From Bradyrhizobium iriomotense (GTDB lineage Bacteria; Pseudomonadota; Alphaproteobacteria; Rhizobiales; Xanthobacteraceae): a stretch of 64,000 nt of DNA. Both the position numbers and the translations under genes were made by a program. Below, in pieces: positions 9,487 through 17,935 of this stretch (position 1 is the first letter of the stretch; each line of letters begins with the position of its first letter). The notes beneath the pieces were generated by a model, which worked only from the letters and a program-made list of their open reading frames with translations, was not told where the DNA came from and did no database searches. Location of the stretch: contig NZ_JAFCJZ010000005.1 of NCBI RefSeq assembly GCF_018130765.1, positions 1 to 64,000 of the forward strand, read 5' to 3'.

Positions 9487-10695
9487 CTAATGATGGCCTC
9501 TGCCCCAGTACCAACCATGATGGTGGCCGTTATTGCCGCTGTTACCATTGTTGCCGGTGCCGCCGCTTCCATTGCCGGTCGCACCCGTCCCACTGCTTCC
9601 GGTCCCGGAAGTTCCGGTGGACACATTGCTGCTCGACCCGGCGGTGGTTGCAACGGTCGTCGTCGCACTCGACGACGTCGATGCGGCGCTGGCCGTTGAT
9701 GCGCTGCTGCTCGCGGTGACCGCTGTCACGGTGGAGCTGTTGGAGGCTGTGGTGGTGGTGTTCGACGAGTTGTCGCTCCACACCGTAGCTGTGCTGGCAC
9801 CGGTGCTGGCGTGCGCGTTGCGCACGCGCCCCGTTGCCACGGCTCCGTGAGCGAGGCCATTCGTGACCTTGTGGACGTTCAGCTTGACCTCGCCGAGCGA
9901 GCTCGAGATGCGCACGACGCCGGCCTTCGGCGCTTGACCTCCGGCCGCCTGATGCGATTGCATCGACGCGCCCACTGCCTTGGTCCCCTTGTCGATCGGA
10001 CCGAGCGCATGGATGGCATGACCATTCGCCGCGTTGCGCGGCGCCGACAATCCCGATTTCGGCACGGGAATTCGCTCGATCGTCGAGGCGCGCGGCTTGC
10101 CATGCTCGATCGGATTGAAGGTGCCGGAGCCGCTCAGGCTGAGGCCTGGCTTGCCATGCTCGAAGGCGGTGGCCGCTTGTCCCGGCATGACTTGCGCGAT
10201 CTGTCCGGTCTTGAAGTCGGAGACTTCGACCTGGCCGCGCAGCACCCCGACCTTGGTGCTGCCCGCACCCACCGTGACGCTGAACTGCGTTCCCTTGACG
10301 ACAGCGGCGAGATAGGGCGTCTCGACCTCGAAATGCTTGACGTTGCGCTTCTCGACTTCGAGCAGGATCGAACCCGCCCGCTGGATGATGGTGGTCGAGA
10401 GCCCGTCCTTCTTCTCGGCCGGCAAGCCGACAACGGAATTGGGCGAGATCAGGATCGTCTCTTCACCGCGGACGAGCAGCACCCGGCCATTGCGTCCGGT
10501 GCGAATGGTATTGCCGGGCTTGAGAGTCTCTTCCTGGTTCAGCGAGACCTGTTGCGCGCCATCGGTCGCGACCCAAACCTCGCCGGTGGCCTTGCTGACC
10601 GACCAGACGCCATCGTCCCCGGCGAACGCGCCGGAAGCCGTTCCCAGGGCCAGCGCCGCCATGAAGGCGCACCGCATTCCAATTCTGCCGAGCAT
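9487..10695 (-). CDS. Exported FecR-domain protein with Ser/Thr/Gly-rich tail
   Basis: A 402-residue exported protein. A signal peptide (cleavage after SGAFA, about residue 25) is followed by a FecR domain at about 35-180 (TGEVWVATDGAQ, LKPGNTIRTGRNGRVLLVRG, FEVETPYLAAVVKGTQFSV). The C-terminal half is low complexity: a Ser/Thr/Ala tract, then Gly/Asn repeats, ending HHHGWYWGRGHH. There is no sigma-regulator N-terminus, so this is the stand-alone periplasmic FecR type and not an iron-signalling anti-sigma factor. It sits upstream of the CHASE2 gene in the same direction and divergent from the TpsB gene (130 bp), suggesting a periplasmic ligand or partner for one of them. Confidence 0.85.
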   Translation of the reverse strand: MLGRIGMRCAFMAALALGTASGAFAGDDGVWSVSKATGEVWVATDGAQQVSLNQEETLKPGNTIRTGRNGRVLLVRGEETILISPNSVVGLPAEKKDGLSTTIIQRAGSILLEVEKRNVKHFEVETPYLAAVVKGTQFSVTVGAGSTKVGVLRGQVEVSDFKTGQIAQVMPGQAATAFEHGKPGLSLSGSGTFNPIEHGKPRASTIERIPVPKSGLSAPRNAANGHAIHALGPIDKGTKAVGASMQSHQAAGGQAPKAGVVRISSSLGEVKLNVHKVTNGLAHGAVATGRVRNAHASTGASTATVWSDNSSNTTTTASNSSTVTAVTASSSASTASAASTSSSATTTVATTAGSSSNVSTGTSGTGSSGTGATGNGSGGTGNNGNSGNNGHHHGWYWGRGHH

Positions 10696-10825
10696 GACGA
10701 TTCTCAGTCCCCGTTACAGCCGGGCCCGAGGCGTATCCGAAATCACTCAAGAGAGGATTAGCAGGAAGAGGTCAGTGGAACTGCCGCATTAACCAATCAT
10801 TGACCATAAAAACCTATGAAAAATC

Positions 10826-12622
10826 ATGCGGCTAACGATCCCTTACCGCCCCGTGGCAATCGCTCCGTCAAACTACGGAGACAGGTTTGTTGCGCGCGTT
10901 GGGAGGCGGCATCTCATTACCGCACTGGCATTGTTGGTACCGACTTTTGCGGGAGTCCCGCAGGCATTCGCACAACAGGCGAACCAGCCGGGTTTTGATC
11001 CGCGCCAGCCCGAGAAATACTTTGAAAACCAAACCGAGCGGGAAACTCTGAATCGTCCCCCGGTCAAGCTTCCGCCCGTCAGCCCAACCAACACCGGCGG
11101 CGACACCAAGCCCCAATTTGCGCTGCGCGACGTCAGCGTCACCGGCGCTCAAGCCGTCCCTCGCGATCGTATCACCGCGGTCTATCAACCCTATCTCGGC
11201 AAGAAGGTCTCACAGGCGGATCTCGCCGCGATCGCCGGCGCAATCAGCGACCTCTACCGCGCCGATGGTTTCCATCTCAGCCGGGCCATCGTGCCGCCGC
11301 AAGACATTGCCGATGGGCGCGTCCGGATCCAGGTGATCGAAGGCGCCATCGTGCAGGCTGAGCTGAAGGGCGACGGCGCCGAGCAGTTCGGCATAAGGCC
11401 GATGCTCGGGCCGGTTCTCGCCGAGCAGCCGTCGCGGCTGGCAACGCTCGAACGCCAGCTCTTCCTCATCAGCGGCAGGCCCGGCGTCCGGATCACCGAT
11501 ACCGCGCTGGAGGAGATTGGCGGTGCCACCGGCCGCTTCCGCCTCGTTGTCTATTTGAAGACTTGGCACGTTTTCACGTCGTTCGGCCTGGACAATCTGG
11601 GCTCATCCTCCGTCGGTCCGTGGCAGAGCTACGCGACGGGCGCGTTCAACTCCTATCTCACACCCGGCGATACGCTGGCGGTCAACCTGTCGACCATTGC
11701 CAACGACCCGCGCGAACTCGGCTTTGCCCGGCTGTCCTATGACGCGCCCGTCGGCGTCGACGGCGTGCGGCTCGGCGTGTCCGTCCTCTACAGCGCGGTC
11801 CGGCCGGGCGACGCCCGTCGGCTCGACAGCGATATCACCACGACCGAGGCTTTCGAGGTGCGGGCAAGCACCGTGCCCTTCATGTCGCAAGCCTCGGCAC
11901 TGACGCTGACCCTGGCCGGGACCTTCAGCAACGTGTCCGAGCACGACCTGTACGGCCCCTGGTACAACGACCACATCAGGACCGCGAGCCTGACCGCCGA
12001 CTACCGCCTCCAGGATCGCTTCGGCGGCACCAATTTTGCGACGGTGACCTACCGCCAGGGCCTCGACGTCTTCGGCGCCTCGCATTTCGACGACGATTTG
12101 TTGTCGCGCGACGGCGCATCGTCGAACTTCTCGGTGCTGAACCTCTGGTTCACCCGCTACCAGGCGCTCAACGACGCCTGGTCGCTCAAGCTTTCCGCGG
12201 CGAGCCAGACGGCATCGCGGCCGTTGTTCACCTCGCAGCAATTCTACCTCGGCGGCGCGGCCTTCGGCCGGGGCTATGGCGCCGCCGAGATCAGCGGCGA
12301 CAACGGTCTTGCCGGCTCGCTCGAGCTGCGCTTCGACCAGAAGCTCAATTTCCGCTACTGGAGCGGCTATCAGCTCTACGCCTTCGGCGACGCCGGCGCG
12401 GTCTGGAACGACGGTTACCGGCTGAGCGATGGCCTCTCGCTGACGTCGGCCGGAGCCGGTGTGCGCTTCTTCCTGTGGGACGACCTCCAGGCCGATCTCG
12501 GCGTGGCCGTCCCCTTGAGCTACCGGGCGCCGGACAATGAACGCCGCAGCCCGCGCTTCCTGTTCACGCTGTCGAGCGCGTTTCGGCTCTGCCCCGAGCG
12601 CGGCCGGGGCGGCTGCCTGTAG
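10826..12622 (+). CDS. Two-partner secretion outer-membrane pore (ShlB/FhaC/HecB, TpsB family)
   Basis: A 598-residue TpsB-family protein. A long N-terminal export region (hydrophobic LITALALLVPTFAG, cleavage near AFAQ, about residue 50) is followed by two POTRA domains (FALRDVSVTGAQAVPRDRI, then VRIQVIEGAIVQAELKG) and a 16-strand-type barrel with VRLGVSVLYS, FYLGGAAFGRGYG and LEYR-like LELRFDQKL. The protein would form an outer-membrane export channel. No TpsA exoprotein gene with a TPS domain lies within the window, so it is an orphan here. It is divergent from the FecR/CHASE2 operon. Confidence 0.88.
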   Translation: MRLTIPYRPVAIAPSNYGDRFVARVGRRHLITALALLVPTFAGVPQAFAQQANQPGFDPRQPEKYFENQTERETLNRPPVKLPPVSPTNTGGDTKPQFALRDVSVTGAQAVPRDRITAVYQPYLGKKVSQADLAAIAGAISDLYRADGFHLSRAIVPPQDIADGRVRIQVIEGAIVQAELKGDGAEQFGIRPMLGPVLAEQPSRLATLERQLFLISGRPGVRITDTALEEIGGATGRFRLVVYLKTWHVFTSFGLDNLGSSSVGPWQSYATGAFNSYLTPGDTLAVNLSTIANDPRELGFARLSYDAPVGVDGVRLGVSVLYSAVRPGDARRLDSDITTTEAFEVRASTVPFMSQASALTLTLAGTFSNVSEHDLYGPWYNDHIRTASLTADYRLQDRFGGTNFATVTYRQGLDVFGASHFDDDLLSRDGASSNFSVLNLWFTRYQALNDAWSLKLSAASQTASRPLFTSQQFYLGGAAFGRGYGAAEISGDNGLAGSLELRFDQKLNFRYWSGYQLYAFGDAGAVWNDGYRLSDGLSLTSAGAGVRFFLWDDLQADLGVAVPLSYRAPDNERRSPRFLFTLSSAFRLCPERGRGGCL

Positions 12623-12772
12623 CTCGCTTCCTTCGCGCAGCAGACCCGGCATGCGGCCGTTTTGCGGTCTTGCGCACAGACTTGCCTAAATTTAATCCCG
12701 TAACCTGCTCACGATCGCTCGATCCGGGGGCTCCAATGACCATTTTCAGCCGAAAGTGATTGGGAAGGAATC

Positions 12773-13603
12773 ATGAAGAGGGTGTTTGCGATCCTGGCGT
12801 TCTTTGGCGTGCTCGGTGTCGGCGAATATTTCATCGTCAGCCGGTTCGCGATCCGCCACGAGACTTTGACCCTGTTCGACGCCACGCGCCAGCGGCCGAT
12901 CTCGGTCGAGATCGCGGTGCGACGCGATTACGAAACCAAGGCCAATCTCGGTCTCTGGAAGCTACCGCTTGCCGTCATCAGCAACGGCAATACCGTCAAG
13001 GCTACCGAGTATTCCTTCCTCGCCAACGCGCTCGCAGCGCGCGGCTATCTCGTTGCCAGCATCCAGCAGGACCTGCCGAGCGACCCGCCGCTGATGACCC
13101 ATGTCGGTCAGCAATATGTCGGCCGGCGTGAAGTCTACATCCGCTGCGAGGCGAATATCCTCTTCACCCTGGGCGAACTGAAGCGGCGGCAGGAAAACGC
13201 GGACTACGACCACATCACCCTCGTTGGACATTCCAACGGCGGCGACGTCTCGATGTATGTCGCCCACCAGCACCCGGAGCTGGTGTCGAAAGTCATCACG
13301 CTCGACAATCTGCGGGTGCCTTTCGTCCTCAGCGACAACATGAAGATCCTGTCGTTCCGCTCGAAGGATCCGCACTTCCTCACCGACTCGGGCGTGTTGC
13401 CGACCCCGGAAGAGGCCAAGGCGCGCGGCATCGACATCGTCCATACCGGTGCGCAGCATAACGAAATGAGCGACCGTGGTCCTGATGCGGTCAAGGAGAA
13501 GATCCAGGCGACGCTCGACCGCTTCCTGCGCGACAGCGCCAGCAGCGCACTCGCCCCGGCCGATACGAAAAGCCCGATGATCATGAACCCCGGCGACTAT
13601 TAG
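12773..13603 (+). CDS. Alpha/beta-hydrolase fold protein
   Basis: A 276-residue serine hydrolase of the alpha/beta fold. An uncleaved or signal-type hydrophobic N-terminus (VFAILAFFGVLGVGEYFIV) indicates membrane attachment or export. The nucleophile elbow is GHSNGG at about residues 146-151; candidate acid and His follow in TLDNLRVPF and TGAQHNEMSD. The substrate is unknown; the LPSDPP and ANALAARGYLVA stretches resemble dienelactone-hydrolase or platelet-activating-factor acetylhydrolase relatives. It is monocistronic as far as can be seen. Confidence 0.8.
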   Translation: MKRVFAILAFFGVLGVGEYFIVSRFAIRHETLTLFDATRQRPISVEIAVRRDYETKANLGLWKLPLAVISNGNTVKATEYSFLANALAARGYLVASIQQDLPSDPPLMTHVGQQYVGRREVYIRCEANILFTLGELKRRQENADYDHITLVGHSNGGDVSMYVAHQHPELVSKVITLDNLRVPFVLSDNMKILSFRSKDPHFLTDSGVLPTPEEAKARGIDIVHTGAQHNEMSDRGPDAVKEKIQATLDRFLRDSASSALAPADTKSPMIMNPGDY

Positions 13604-13680
13604 CCGGGAGCGCCCTTGCGACAGATCAAGGCAGCTCCGGGCCGGCAGGCTAAAAAGGCCATGTAGCGTCGGAGAGACAC

Positions 13681-13842
13681 GTGTCGCACTATACCGAAAG
13701 TCTCGATACCAAAGGCCTCGGCCTGCCCGCGACGAGAACGCCGTCATTCGCACGGCATCTCTATCGTGCGACCCGCAGGCTGCTGCGGTCGATCATCGCC
13801 CGCATCGATCTCTCGCAATTTCCGGGATCGTGCTGTGGATGA
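13681..13842 (+). CDS. Possible 53-residue basic protein
   Basis: A short reading frame starting with GTG at 13681 and ending in TGA at 13840-13842, preceded by GGAGAG 4 nt upstream. Its product is Arg-rich and amphipathic (RHLYRATRRLLRSIIARID) with a C-terminal Cys pair (GSCCG). It occupies an otherwise empty 270-bp gap upstream of the cytochrome gene. Length and start codon make this a weak call; conservation in relatives would decide. Confidence 0.35.
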   Translation: MSHYTESLDTKGLGLPATRTPSFARHLYRATRRLLRSIIARIDLSQFPGSCCG

Positions 13843-13876
13843 GCACGGCCGCAGGCGAACGCATGAAGGTTGCCTT

Positions 13877-14197
13877 ATGCACCAGCATTTGAGACGAATT
13901 TGCCTGCTGCTCGCAGTGACCTCGAGCCTAGGCACGTCCTCTGTTCTGGCCGCCGATGCCGGTCACGGTGCCGACCTCGCCAAGCGCTGGTGCGCAAGCT
14001 GCCATGTCGTGGCCAACGGCCAGGCGACAGCCAGCGCCGACGTGCCCTCCTTTGCTTCCGTTGCACGACGGCCGGATTTCAGTTCGGAGAAGCTCGCCTT
14101 TTTCCTGCTCGACCCGCATCCGAAGATGCCGAACTTTCCCCTGAGCCGGATCGAAGCTGGCGACATCGCGGCCTATATCGGATCGCTGCGTCCCTAG
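13877..14197 (+). CDS. Small periplasmic cytochrome c
   Basis: A 106-residue class I monoheme cytochrome c. A signal peptide (LLLAVTSSLGTSSVLAA, cleavage about residue 24) is followed by the heme site CASCH and an axial Met in HPKMPNFPLS, then a C-terminal helix IAAYIGSL. It would act as a periplasmic electron carrier. The start at 13877 has GAAGG 7 nt upstream. It has no neighbouring oxidoreductase, so its redox partner is unknown. Confidence 0.85.
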   Translation: MHQHLRRICLLLAVTSSLGTSSVLAADAGHGADLAKRWCASCHVVANGQATASADVPSFASVARRPDFSSEKLAFFLLDPHPKMPNFPLSRIEAGDIAAYIGSLRP

Positions 14198-14260
14198 GGC
14201 ATGATCCGGCCCCCAAGGGCCGCGTTAGCGCAAAGTGCGGAGCGGTTTTCCGGAAAGATC
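14198..14260. repeat. Dispersed palindromic (REP-like) intergenic element
   Basis: The sequence GGCATGATCCGG, a degenerate middle, then AGCGGTTTTCCGGAAAGATC matches the palindromic intergenic element commonly met in Bradyrhizobium and Rhodopseudomonas genomes (GATCCGG facing CCGGAAAGATC). It directly follows the cytochrome stop codon. The remaining bases to 14507 hold no convincing gene; the short frames there lack ribosome sites. Confidence 0.6.
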
Positions 14261-14507
14261 GAGCAACAGCCTAAGCCGCGAGGATGGTTCCTCTCAATCT
14301 CATCGTGCCTGGCAGCGCAGGCCGATCGCGACACCTGGCACAAATGCAAATCCCTGCCGGAGGACCGACAGGGATCAGCAGAAAGGATGATGGACGGCGA
14401 ATGAGACATCATTCGGTGGCCCATCATGGACCTGCGCCAAGCATCGAAATGCGGATCTTCATGCCGCGCAAGATCAATTTGTAGGCAGCTGGCACACAGG
14501 CCGGGAA

Positions 14508-14849
14508 TCAGGATTTACCCTTGCCCGACTGCATGAGACTGCCGGTCATCTGGCGCATGTGATCTCCGGCGCTGGTGAACTGGCTGCGCAGGAAATCGGA
14601 CTGGATCCGCATCGCTTCCTGAAGGTCGGTGGCATGCACGAGCTTGCGTGCATGCTCGAATGCCGACTTCATATTCTGCTCGGTGAAAGCAAGCGCCTGC
14701 TTCGACACGTCCGTCCCGGCTCCCGGAACGGACGTCATCGATTTCGTGGCGGCTTCGAAAAACATGCCGAATGCTTTTTCTGCTTGGTCAATTGTCCTCT
14801 CGGCCAAGTCGCGCAGTTCGGCCGGAACTTCGAGCTTCGGTTCGATCAT
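14508..14849 (-). CDS. Phasin-family protein
   Basis: A 113-residue alpha-helical protein of the phasin family, which coats polyhydroxyalkanoate granules in the cytoplasm. The signature run is ELRDLAERTIDQAEKAFGMFFEAATKS followed by an amphipathic helix (ALAFTEQNMKSAFEHARKLVHATDLQEAMRIQSDFLR). The start at 14849 (MIEPKLEVP) is supported by GGGAGGAG 8 nt upstream. No PHA synthase lies nearby, so the gene is isolated from the granule cluster. Confidence 0.85.
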   Translation of the reverse strand: MIEPKLEVPAELRDLAERTIDQAEKAFGMFFEAATKSMTSVPGAGTDVSKQALAFTEQNMKSAFEHARKLVHATDLQEAMRIQSDFLRSQFTSAGDHMRQMTGSLMQSGKGKS

Positions 14850-14989
14850 GGTCGCACTCCTCCCTTTTTCTTGACTGAATACCACACTTGCCCGACCGCC
14901 TTCCAGCAGCGAACACCGGGGCAAACACCCCCCGGGTGGCCTGGCTGGGCAGGAAAGGGAGGAAAAAGGCGTGAGACAGGCGGTCCGGG

Positions 14990-15175
14990 TCAGGACAGGG
15001 GGTGTTCGGGAAGGGCTTCTTCGGTGGCGAGGTCTTCAACGAGTTTGATCACCTCGAAGCGCTGTCGAGGCGCGAGCTTCAGAAAAGCGCGGAGCAGGCG
15101 CAGGCTTTCGACGGTGCCGGTCGCAGGCGCGCCGAGCTTGAGGTGCAGTTCAGCCGCGAAGTTGAGGTTCTTCAT
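14990..15175 (-). CDS. Small hypothetical protein (61 aa)
   Basis: A 61-residue protein starting MKNLNFAAEL at 15175, with an AGGTG site about 6 nt upstream. It is mostly helical and charged (ESLRLLRAFLKLAPRQRFEVIKLVEDLA) with no cysteine, signal or membrane segment. It is unrecognised; a small cytoplasmic accessory protein is likely. It follows the same strand as the phasin gene but sits upstream of it by 140 bp. Confidence 0.5.
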   Translation of the reverse strand: MKNLNFAAELHLKLGAPATGTVESLRLLRAFLKLAPRQRFEVIKLVEDLATEEALPEHPLS

Positions 15176-15555
15176 CTCGCACCTATGACAAGCATCGGCC
15201 TTCCTGAACTGACATCGGGGTCCACGCCAGAGCCGAACACCACAACCGGACGCCATGGCGAGCACGCACTCTCGGGCGGAGGGCCCGGCAGGTTAGTACC
15301 CTCAACGACACATCCGGGCTCAACCGATGAGGTTGCAATTATGCCAAGGAACAACCCATCCGGCAAGCCCAACCCACCGGCTTGGCGATGCTTCGCCTGC
15401 ATCGCTCCACCGCAATTCCGGATAACAGGAATATGAGCCGTCGTCACCCACCTGCGTCAAGAAGCTGCATTAAATCACGCACGCAGCACCGATTGCTGTC
15501 AACCCGCACTACATTTCGCGTTGTTTCAGGTGTGAATGGGCATTGACGGAGGCGT
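15176..15555. other. Gene-free intergenic stretch
   Basis: About 380 bp between two minus-strand genes. The frames that can be drawn here lack ribosome sites and protein-like composition. It should hold the promoter of the small gene ending at 14990 and the 3' region of the secreted-protein gene. No repeat or strong terminator was seen. Confidence 0.5.
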
Positions 15556-16020
15556 CTAGCGCTTCTTCAGCGTATACACGTAATTGTTGAGTCCCACCTC
15601 GACGGTTGTATCGTCGACGAAATGAACGTCGATCTCACAGCCGGTTTCCAAGGTCTTGATTGACGCGCCGGTAAAGCCGAGCGAGGCGGCGAGCGCCTTC
15701 GGGTCGGCCTTCTTGTCGCCACGCTGCATCTCGTCGAATGCGCCCTGGAAGATCATATCGGGGCCATAATCGGCCAACTTGTACTGCGGCTTGGCACAGG
15801 CAAAGGGGCGCGGCCCCGAGATGCCGTTCGCCTTCAGGACGACCGCCTTGCCCATCAGCCGCTCCCGCTCGGTGCCGTCAGGCTTGCGCTGCGGGTCGGC
15901 CCACGGCGCGACCACGGCGGCCGTGAATGTCCAGGTGCCGATGTAAAAGGGATCTGCGGCCGCAGCAGTACCCGCGGTGCCGACAGCGACGAGAAGGCAA
16001 ACAGTTCCGGCGAATTTCAT
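15556..16020 (-). CDS. Secreted hypothetical protein (154 aa)
   Basis: A 154-residue protein with a clear Sec signal peptide (FAGTVCLLVAVGTAGTAAAA, about residues 3-22). The mature part starts DPFYIGTWTFTAAVVAPW and ends in beta-rich EIDHFV/VGLNNYVYTLKK-type sequence, with two Cys (CAKPQY, TGCEID) that could form a disulfide. The pattern suggests a lipocalin-like or META-like small periplasmic domain, but no family is recognised with confidence. It is divergent from the small exported gene at 16215. Confidence 0.65.
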   Translation of the reverse strand: MKFAGTVCLLVAVGTAGTAAAADPFYIGTWTFTAAVVAPWADPQRKPDGTERERLMGKAVVLKANGISGPRPFACAKPQYKLADYGPDMIFQGAFDEMQRGDKKADPKALAASLGFTGASIKTLETGCEIDVHFVDDTTVEVGLNNYVYTLKKR

Positions 16021-16214
16021 CCAGGTATCCCCTTGAGTCTTTGGCTTGGACTCGCCTCTTTGCTTCAAGGTTCATCGCGCCCGGCGATATCTCCGCCCGT
16101 GAACCGTTGTCTAGGATCGAGCGACCAAGCGTTTGCGAAACGGCCACGCAGATCACGGGCGCCATGGCTGATGGACTGATTGATTCGGGCGCGCCTCAGC
16201 ACAAGGACGACGGC

Positions 16215-16571
16215 ATGCTTTCTCGCTGCGATCTCATCAAGGGCGCCGCGGTCGCGCTTCTCACCCTCTCGATCCAAGGCGCATGGGCGCAGGAGACCAA
16301 GATGAACCTGTTCAAGATCGTCACCATCAAGGACGAAATCGTCGTCGGACTGTCTGCGGAGGAGCTTCAGGCGCTCGGCGGCAATGATGCGAGCGCCGTT
16401 GCGCACGCGCTGGCGCAGAAGGGCGACCTTACCGTCTGGCAATACAACGTGCATCGCGGCCCGAACGGCGAATTGCAGCAGGCGCCGACCGCCAAGATCG
16501 GGCTGTTGGCCAACGCCTCGCTCCGTGTCGAGCCCTACACGACGCCCTACCAGATTGTACCTCATCCGTAA
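16215..16571 (+). CDS. Small exported hypothetical protein (118 aa)
   Basis: A 118-residue protein with an N-terminal export signal (LIKGAAVALLTLSIQGAWAQ). The mature part (FKIVTIKDEIVVGL, ALGGNDASAVAHALAQKGDLTVWQYNV, LRVEPYTTPYQIV) is short and mixed alpha/beta. AAGGA about 8 nt before the ATG at 16215 supports this start over the in-frame ATG at 16164. No family is recognised. It is followed immediately by a strong hairpin terminator. Confidence 0.6.
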   Translation: MLSRCDLIKGAAVALLTLSIQGAWAQETKMNLFKIVTIKDEIVVGLSAEELQALGGNDASAVAHALAQKGDLTVWQYNVHRGPNGELQQAPTAKIGLLANASLRVEPYTTPYQIVPHP

Positions 16572-16581
16572 GCGGTAGACA

Positions 16582-16613
16582 GGCGCGCCTGCGGCCGAGA
16601 CCGCAGGCGCGCC
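16582..16613. terminator. Strong bidirectional hairpin between convergent genes
   Basis: Perfect 13-bp arms (GGCGCGCCTGCGG and CCGCAGGCGCGCC) flank the six-base loop CCGAGA. It sits exactly between the stop codons of the plus-strand gene ending at 16571 and the minus-strand gene ending at 16618, where it would end both transcripts. Confidence 0.8.
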
Positions 16614-16617
16614 GCAT

Positions 16618-17193
16618 TCATCTGCGCCCATCCGCACGCCGTGTCCCCGCCTCCGTCGCAAAGCCGTAGATCAGCGCCAGCCGATCCAGGCATTCGCGAA
16701 ACCGGCGGCCAAAATAGTCGTTCCAGCGCTGCGTGCGGACGGCACGACGCTGCCCGATCTGATCCATGGTCAGACCCAGCACCAGCACGTCGTGCACCAG
16801 CGCGGCGCCGTCGGTGCCGAGTTCGCGCTCGATCCGGTTCAACCGCAGCACCGCCTGACGCTGGCTCTCGGTGACAGGCTCGCGCGTGCCGGTCCCATCG
16901 ACATATTCGCGGGTCGTATCCACCGCCTGAGGGCCTCGCTCCGCCCGCTCCCAATCGTTCTGGAAGGCGCGCCCACCGCGGTATTGCGCTTCATCGATCT
17001 GGTGGTGCGCGTGCAGCCGGCCGAGCGGATCGCTGCGGATCGACCGGATGGCCAGGATCTTTTCGCCGGAATCGAGCGCGAGCGGATTGTCGACCTCCAC
17101 CTCCGCCACCTCGGCATTGAACGGCACCTCCCGCGACCGCCGGTCGTAGATCTGCGCCAATTTGTAGGACTTGTTACGTCGGGGACGTGCCAC
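16618..17193 (-). CDS. Hypothetical protein, DUF6456-like C-terminus
   Basis: A 191-residue cytoplasmic protein with a basic N-terminus (MARPRRNKSYKLAQIYDRR). The C-terminal half (LNRIERELGTDGAALVHDVLVLG, then FRECLDRLALIYGFA) resembles the domain called DUF6456, found in alphaproteobacterial proteins near HTH regulators; the match is by eye. It lies 45 bp downstream of the GcrA-like gene on the same strand and probably shares its transcript, suggesting a linked role in DNA binding or cell-cycle control. Confidence 0.6.
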   Translation of the reverse strand: MARPRRNKSYKLAQIYDRRSREVPFNAEVAEVEVDNPLALDSGEKILAIRSIRSDPLGRLHAHHQIDEAQYRGGRAFQNDWERAERGPQAVDTTREYVDGTGTREPVTESQRQAVLRLNRIERELGTDGAALVHDVLVLGLTMDQIGQRRAVRTQRWNDYFGRRFRECLDRLALIYGFATEAGTRRADGRR

Positions 17194-17238
17194 TCGGATG
17201 CTCCTTGCAAGACTGACGATTGAACGGACGGCGCGGCT

Positions 17239-17769
17239 TCAGGCGGCGGAGACCAACCTCAGCACGACAGGAGTTGCGATGCGGGCGGACGCAACTCCGG
17301 AACGGCGCGTCAGGCGCGCATGCGGTGCGCAATAGCTGGAGCCCGGCTGGCGCGGATGGCCGCAGAAGGCGATGTCCTCCCCATCCTTGTCGCCGCCGTA
17401 GGGATAGCGGCAGTCGGCCGCCTCGAGCTCGACCAGCTCGATCAGGCGCGGCTGGACGCCGACGCAGCGCAACTTGACCCGCGCGGCAGGCTTCATTGCG
17501 GACTTCGGCGGCAAGTTCAGGTTCGGCAACGCGGAGCGGCGCGGCGAAACCAGAGCCTCGCCCGGCAAAGGCGGTACGATCGACGGGCTCGTCATCCATT
17601 CCGGTATAACGAGCCCGAGCCGCTTGGCGCGGCCGACCACCGCGTTGCGCGTGTAAGCCGTTCCGAATCTTGCATTAATCTGCCGTCCGATCTCCGCATA
17701 AGACATCCCCTTGAGAAAATAGTCGCGAAGCGCGTCGGAGTGCTCCGACGGCCAATGGCCCGGTTCCAT
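17239..17769 (-). CDS. GcrA-family cell-cycle regulator
   Basis: A 176-residue protein of the GcrA family, which binds sigma-70 and methylated DNA to tune cell-cycle promoters in alphaproteobacteria. The N-terminal HTH is at about residues 5-50 (HWPSEHSDALRDYFLKGMSYAEIG, then YTRNAVVGRAKRLGL). The C-terminal zinc-type module appears as CRYPYGGDKDGEDIAFCGH and SYCAPHARL. The start at 17769 follows GGACAG; an upstream in-frame ATG at 17826 adds unlikely residues. Its promoter region contains copies of the S24-repressor motif, so it may be a repressor target. The HTH departs from the textbook W-x-D-E opening, hinting at a paralogue rather than the main GcrA. Confidence 0.8.
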   Translation of the reverse strand: MEPGHWPSEHSDALRDYFLKGMSYAEIGRQINARFGTAYTRNAVVGRAKRLGLVIPEWMTSPSIVPPLPGEALVSPRRSALPNLNLPPKSAMKPAARVKLRCVGVQPRLIELVELEAADCRYPYGGDKDGEDIAFCGHPRQPGSSYCAPHARLTRRSGVASARIATPVVLRLVSAA

Positions 17770-17825
17770 GATGCTGTCCTGTGATGCGCCTCCCCCGACC
17801 GCACGATCCGGAGGCGGGACACACA

Positions 17826-17902
17826 TTCCGGTATTCCGAAGCTAGTGTCAAGCAGAAATTCTGATATTCATAATTGCATCAATTCCGAATTTCGGATTAC
17901 AA
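17826..17902 (+). promoter_or_regulatory. Operator array and putative promoter of the S24 repressor gene
   Basis: The clearest site is TTCCG-AATTT-CGGAT at 17883-17897, containing a perfect 13-bp palindrome (TCCGAA, T, TTCGGA). It lies in the spacer of a -35-like TTGCAT (17874-17879) and a -10-like TACAAG (17898-17903). Weaker copies with the same 5-5-5 spacing are at 17826 (TTCCG-GTATT-CCGAA) and 17859 (TTCTG-ATATT-CATAA). The array separates the divergent GcrA-like and S24 genes, so it could control both. Binding by the S24 protein is inferred from position and from the near-identical arrangement at 18579-18607. Confidence 0.6.
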
Positions 17903-17935
17903 GAGACGACACGATGGGCAATCGAGGGAATCACC

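Noticed and set aside
14201..14484. Short open frames between the cytochrome and phasin genes
   Set aside because: They start inside the REP-like element, lack ribosome sites and have unlikely composition.
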